61,410 nt of DNA from SMWD01 sp051008895 (GTDB lineage: Bacteria; Pseudomonadota; Gammaproteobacteria; Steroidobacterales; GCA-2729495): the NCBI GenBank assembly GCA_051008895.1, contig JBPCXI010000047.1, positions 1-61,410 of the forward strand, read 5' to 3'. The notes beneath the pieces are model-generated. The model made no database searches, had not been told where the DNA came from, and saw only the letters and a list, made by a program, of their open reading frames with translations. Shown piece by piece: positions 61,086 to 61,410 of this stretch; the stretch's first letter is position 1; each line of letters begins with the position of its first letter. The translations under genes and the position numbers were made by a program.

Positions 61086-61332
61086 GCCTGCGTCGAACTC
61101 GCTCATATCGCGCGAGCTTGTGCGCATAAGCGGACGTTTTCTATCGGTTTTTTTCGCCTTACGCGAACGTAATGCATACATTATGTTGACTTTCTTTGCA
61201 CATTAAATTGCGGTAAGATTCTTGAACGTGCTCTTGCACAGAAGAGCCCGTCGGTCCATTTGGAGGCTCGCCCTTGACGCAGGCTGCGGACCGACGAGCG
61301 AATAACGAACGAATATCTTTAAGGGGATAGTC
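61086..61332. other. Intergenic region with leader hairpin
   Basis: AT-rich promoter-like tract at 61140-61220 (TTGACT 61186-61191 and TAAGAT 61214-61219 are separated by 22 bases, too far for a good sigma-70 pair). A 9-bp stem CGTCGGTCC (61249-61257) with GGACCGACG (61288-61296) would fold in the leader of the next gene. No gene seen. Confidence 0.5.
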
Positions 61333-61410
61333 ATGTTGAAACGAGTTACTGCAGGATTGGCGGTCGGACTCCTGTTGACCGCAATGTCCGCACAGGCTGC
61401 GATTGTGAAC
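61333..61410 (+). CDS. Exported protein, only signal peptide visible
   Basis: The first 26 codons are visible; the gene continues past the window. They encode a signal peptide (LKRVTAGLAVGLLLTAMSAQA, then AIVN). AAGGGG lies 8 bases before the ATG. The family cannot be judged. A start IVN after cleavage is frequent in PEP-CTERM-type proteins, which would fit the other sorted proteins here, but this is a guess. Confidence 0.7.
   Translation, partial: MLKRVTAGLAVGLLLTAMSAQAAIVN

Noticed and set aside
61186..61219. TTGACT/TAAGAT as a sigma-70 promoter
   Set aside because: Spacer of 22 bases is too long.
1..61410. CRISPR arrays, tRNA or rRNA genes, insertion sequences, prophage
   Set aside because: No spaced direct repeats, cloverleaf-like patterns, transposase or phage structural motifs were seen.

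Overview
The window is a GC-rich, densely packed bacterial chromosome segment. I read it as a Gammaproteobacterium, probably an environmental or marine lineage. That placement is inference, from a GreB factor, a VPLPA-CTERM-type protein, a chaperone/pilin-like cluster, REP-like palindromes, TonB and RND outer-envelope systems, and many Tat and lipoprotein signals. I found no rRNA, tRNA, CRISPR array, insertion sequence or prophage.

Layout. 1-3658: an MFS transporter (cut by the window edge) with a GST, then two SDR-fold proteins, the first with an export signal. 3949-8997: two pilin-like subunits, a small exported protein and a PapD-like chaperone, facing a beta-barrel usher-like protein across a long perfect inverted repeat. 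9175-15112: a MATE exporter, a patatin/POTRA/barrel protein, a tRNA-queuosine mannosyltransferase-family protein and an ATP-grasp protein. 15198-18702: three Rieske oxygenase alpha subunits side by side. 18712-23347: an MBL-like protein, an exported metallopeptidase, and a four-gene copper-binding RiPP operon of the HvfABC/bufferin type (Cys-rich precursor, DUF692/MNIO enzyme, DUF2063 partner, DoxX protein). 23427-34398: a solute-binding-like protein, GreB, an exported methyltransferase-fold lipoprotein, EF-G2 with a long leader, a DUF4382 lipoprotein, a VPLPA-CTERM protein, a MarR regulator and a HerA-like ATPase. 34364-44442: an RND efflux pair with an NTF2-like protein, a lone molybdopterin hydroxylase subunit and an ABC-2 exporter.

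44592-53645 is the most unusual accessory stretch. It is a tight six-gene run (MFS, DUF1838 protein, BBE-type FAD oxidase, a lipoprotein fusing a formylglycine-enzyme-like domain to cytochrome c, a Cys-rich exported protein, and an exported coproporphyrinogen-oxidase-like protein). A Crp/Fnr regulator and a second Tat-exported DUF1838 protein follow. Almost all of its non-transport products appear to leave the cytoplasm, so I infer a periplasmic oxidative pathway on an unknown substrate, exported or imported by the MFS protein. The rest holds a bactofilin-like membrane protein, a Na/Pi cotransporter, a second MFS paralogue, the remnant of a VPLPA-CTERM GDSL hydrolase, a TonB-dependent receptor, and the start of an exported protein cut by the right edge.

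Starts were chosen by Shine-Dalgarno position, signal peptide and gene overlap. Families were assigned by reading motifs, not by database search.
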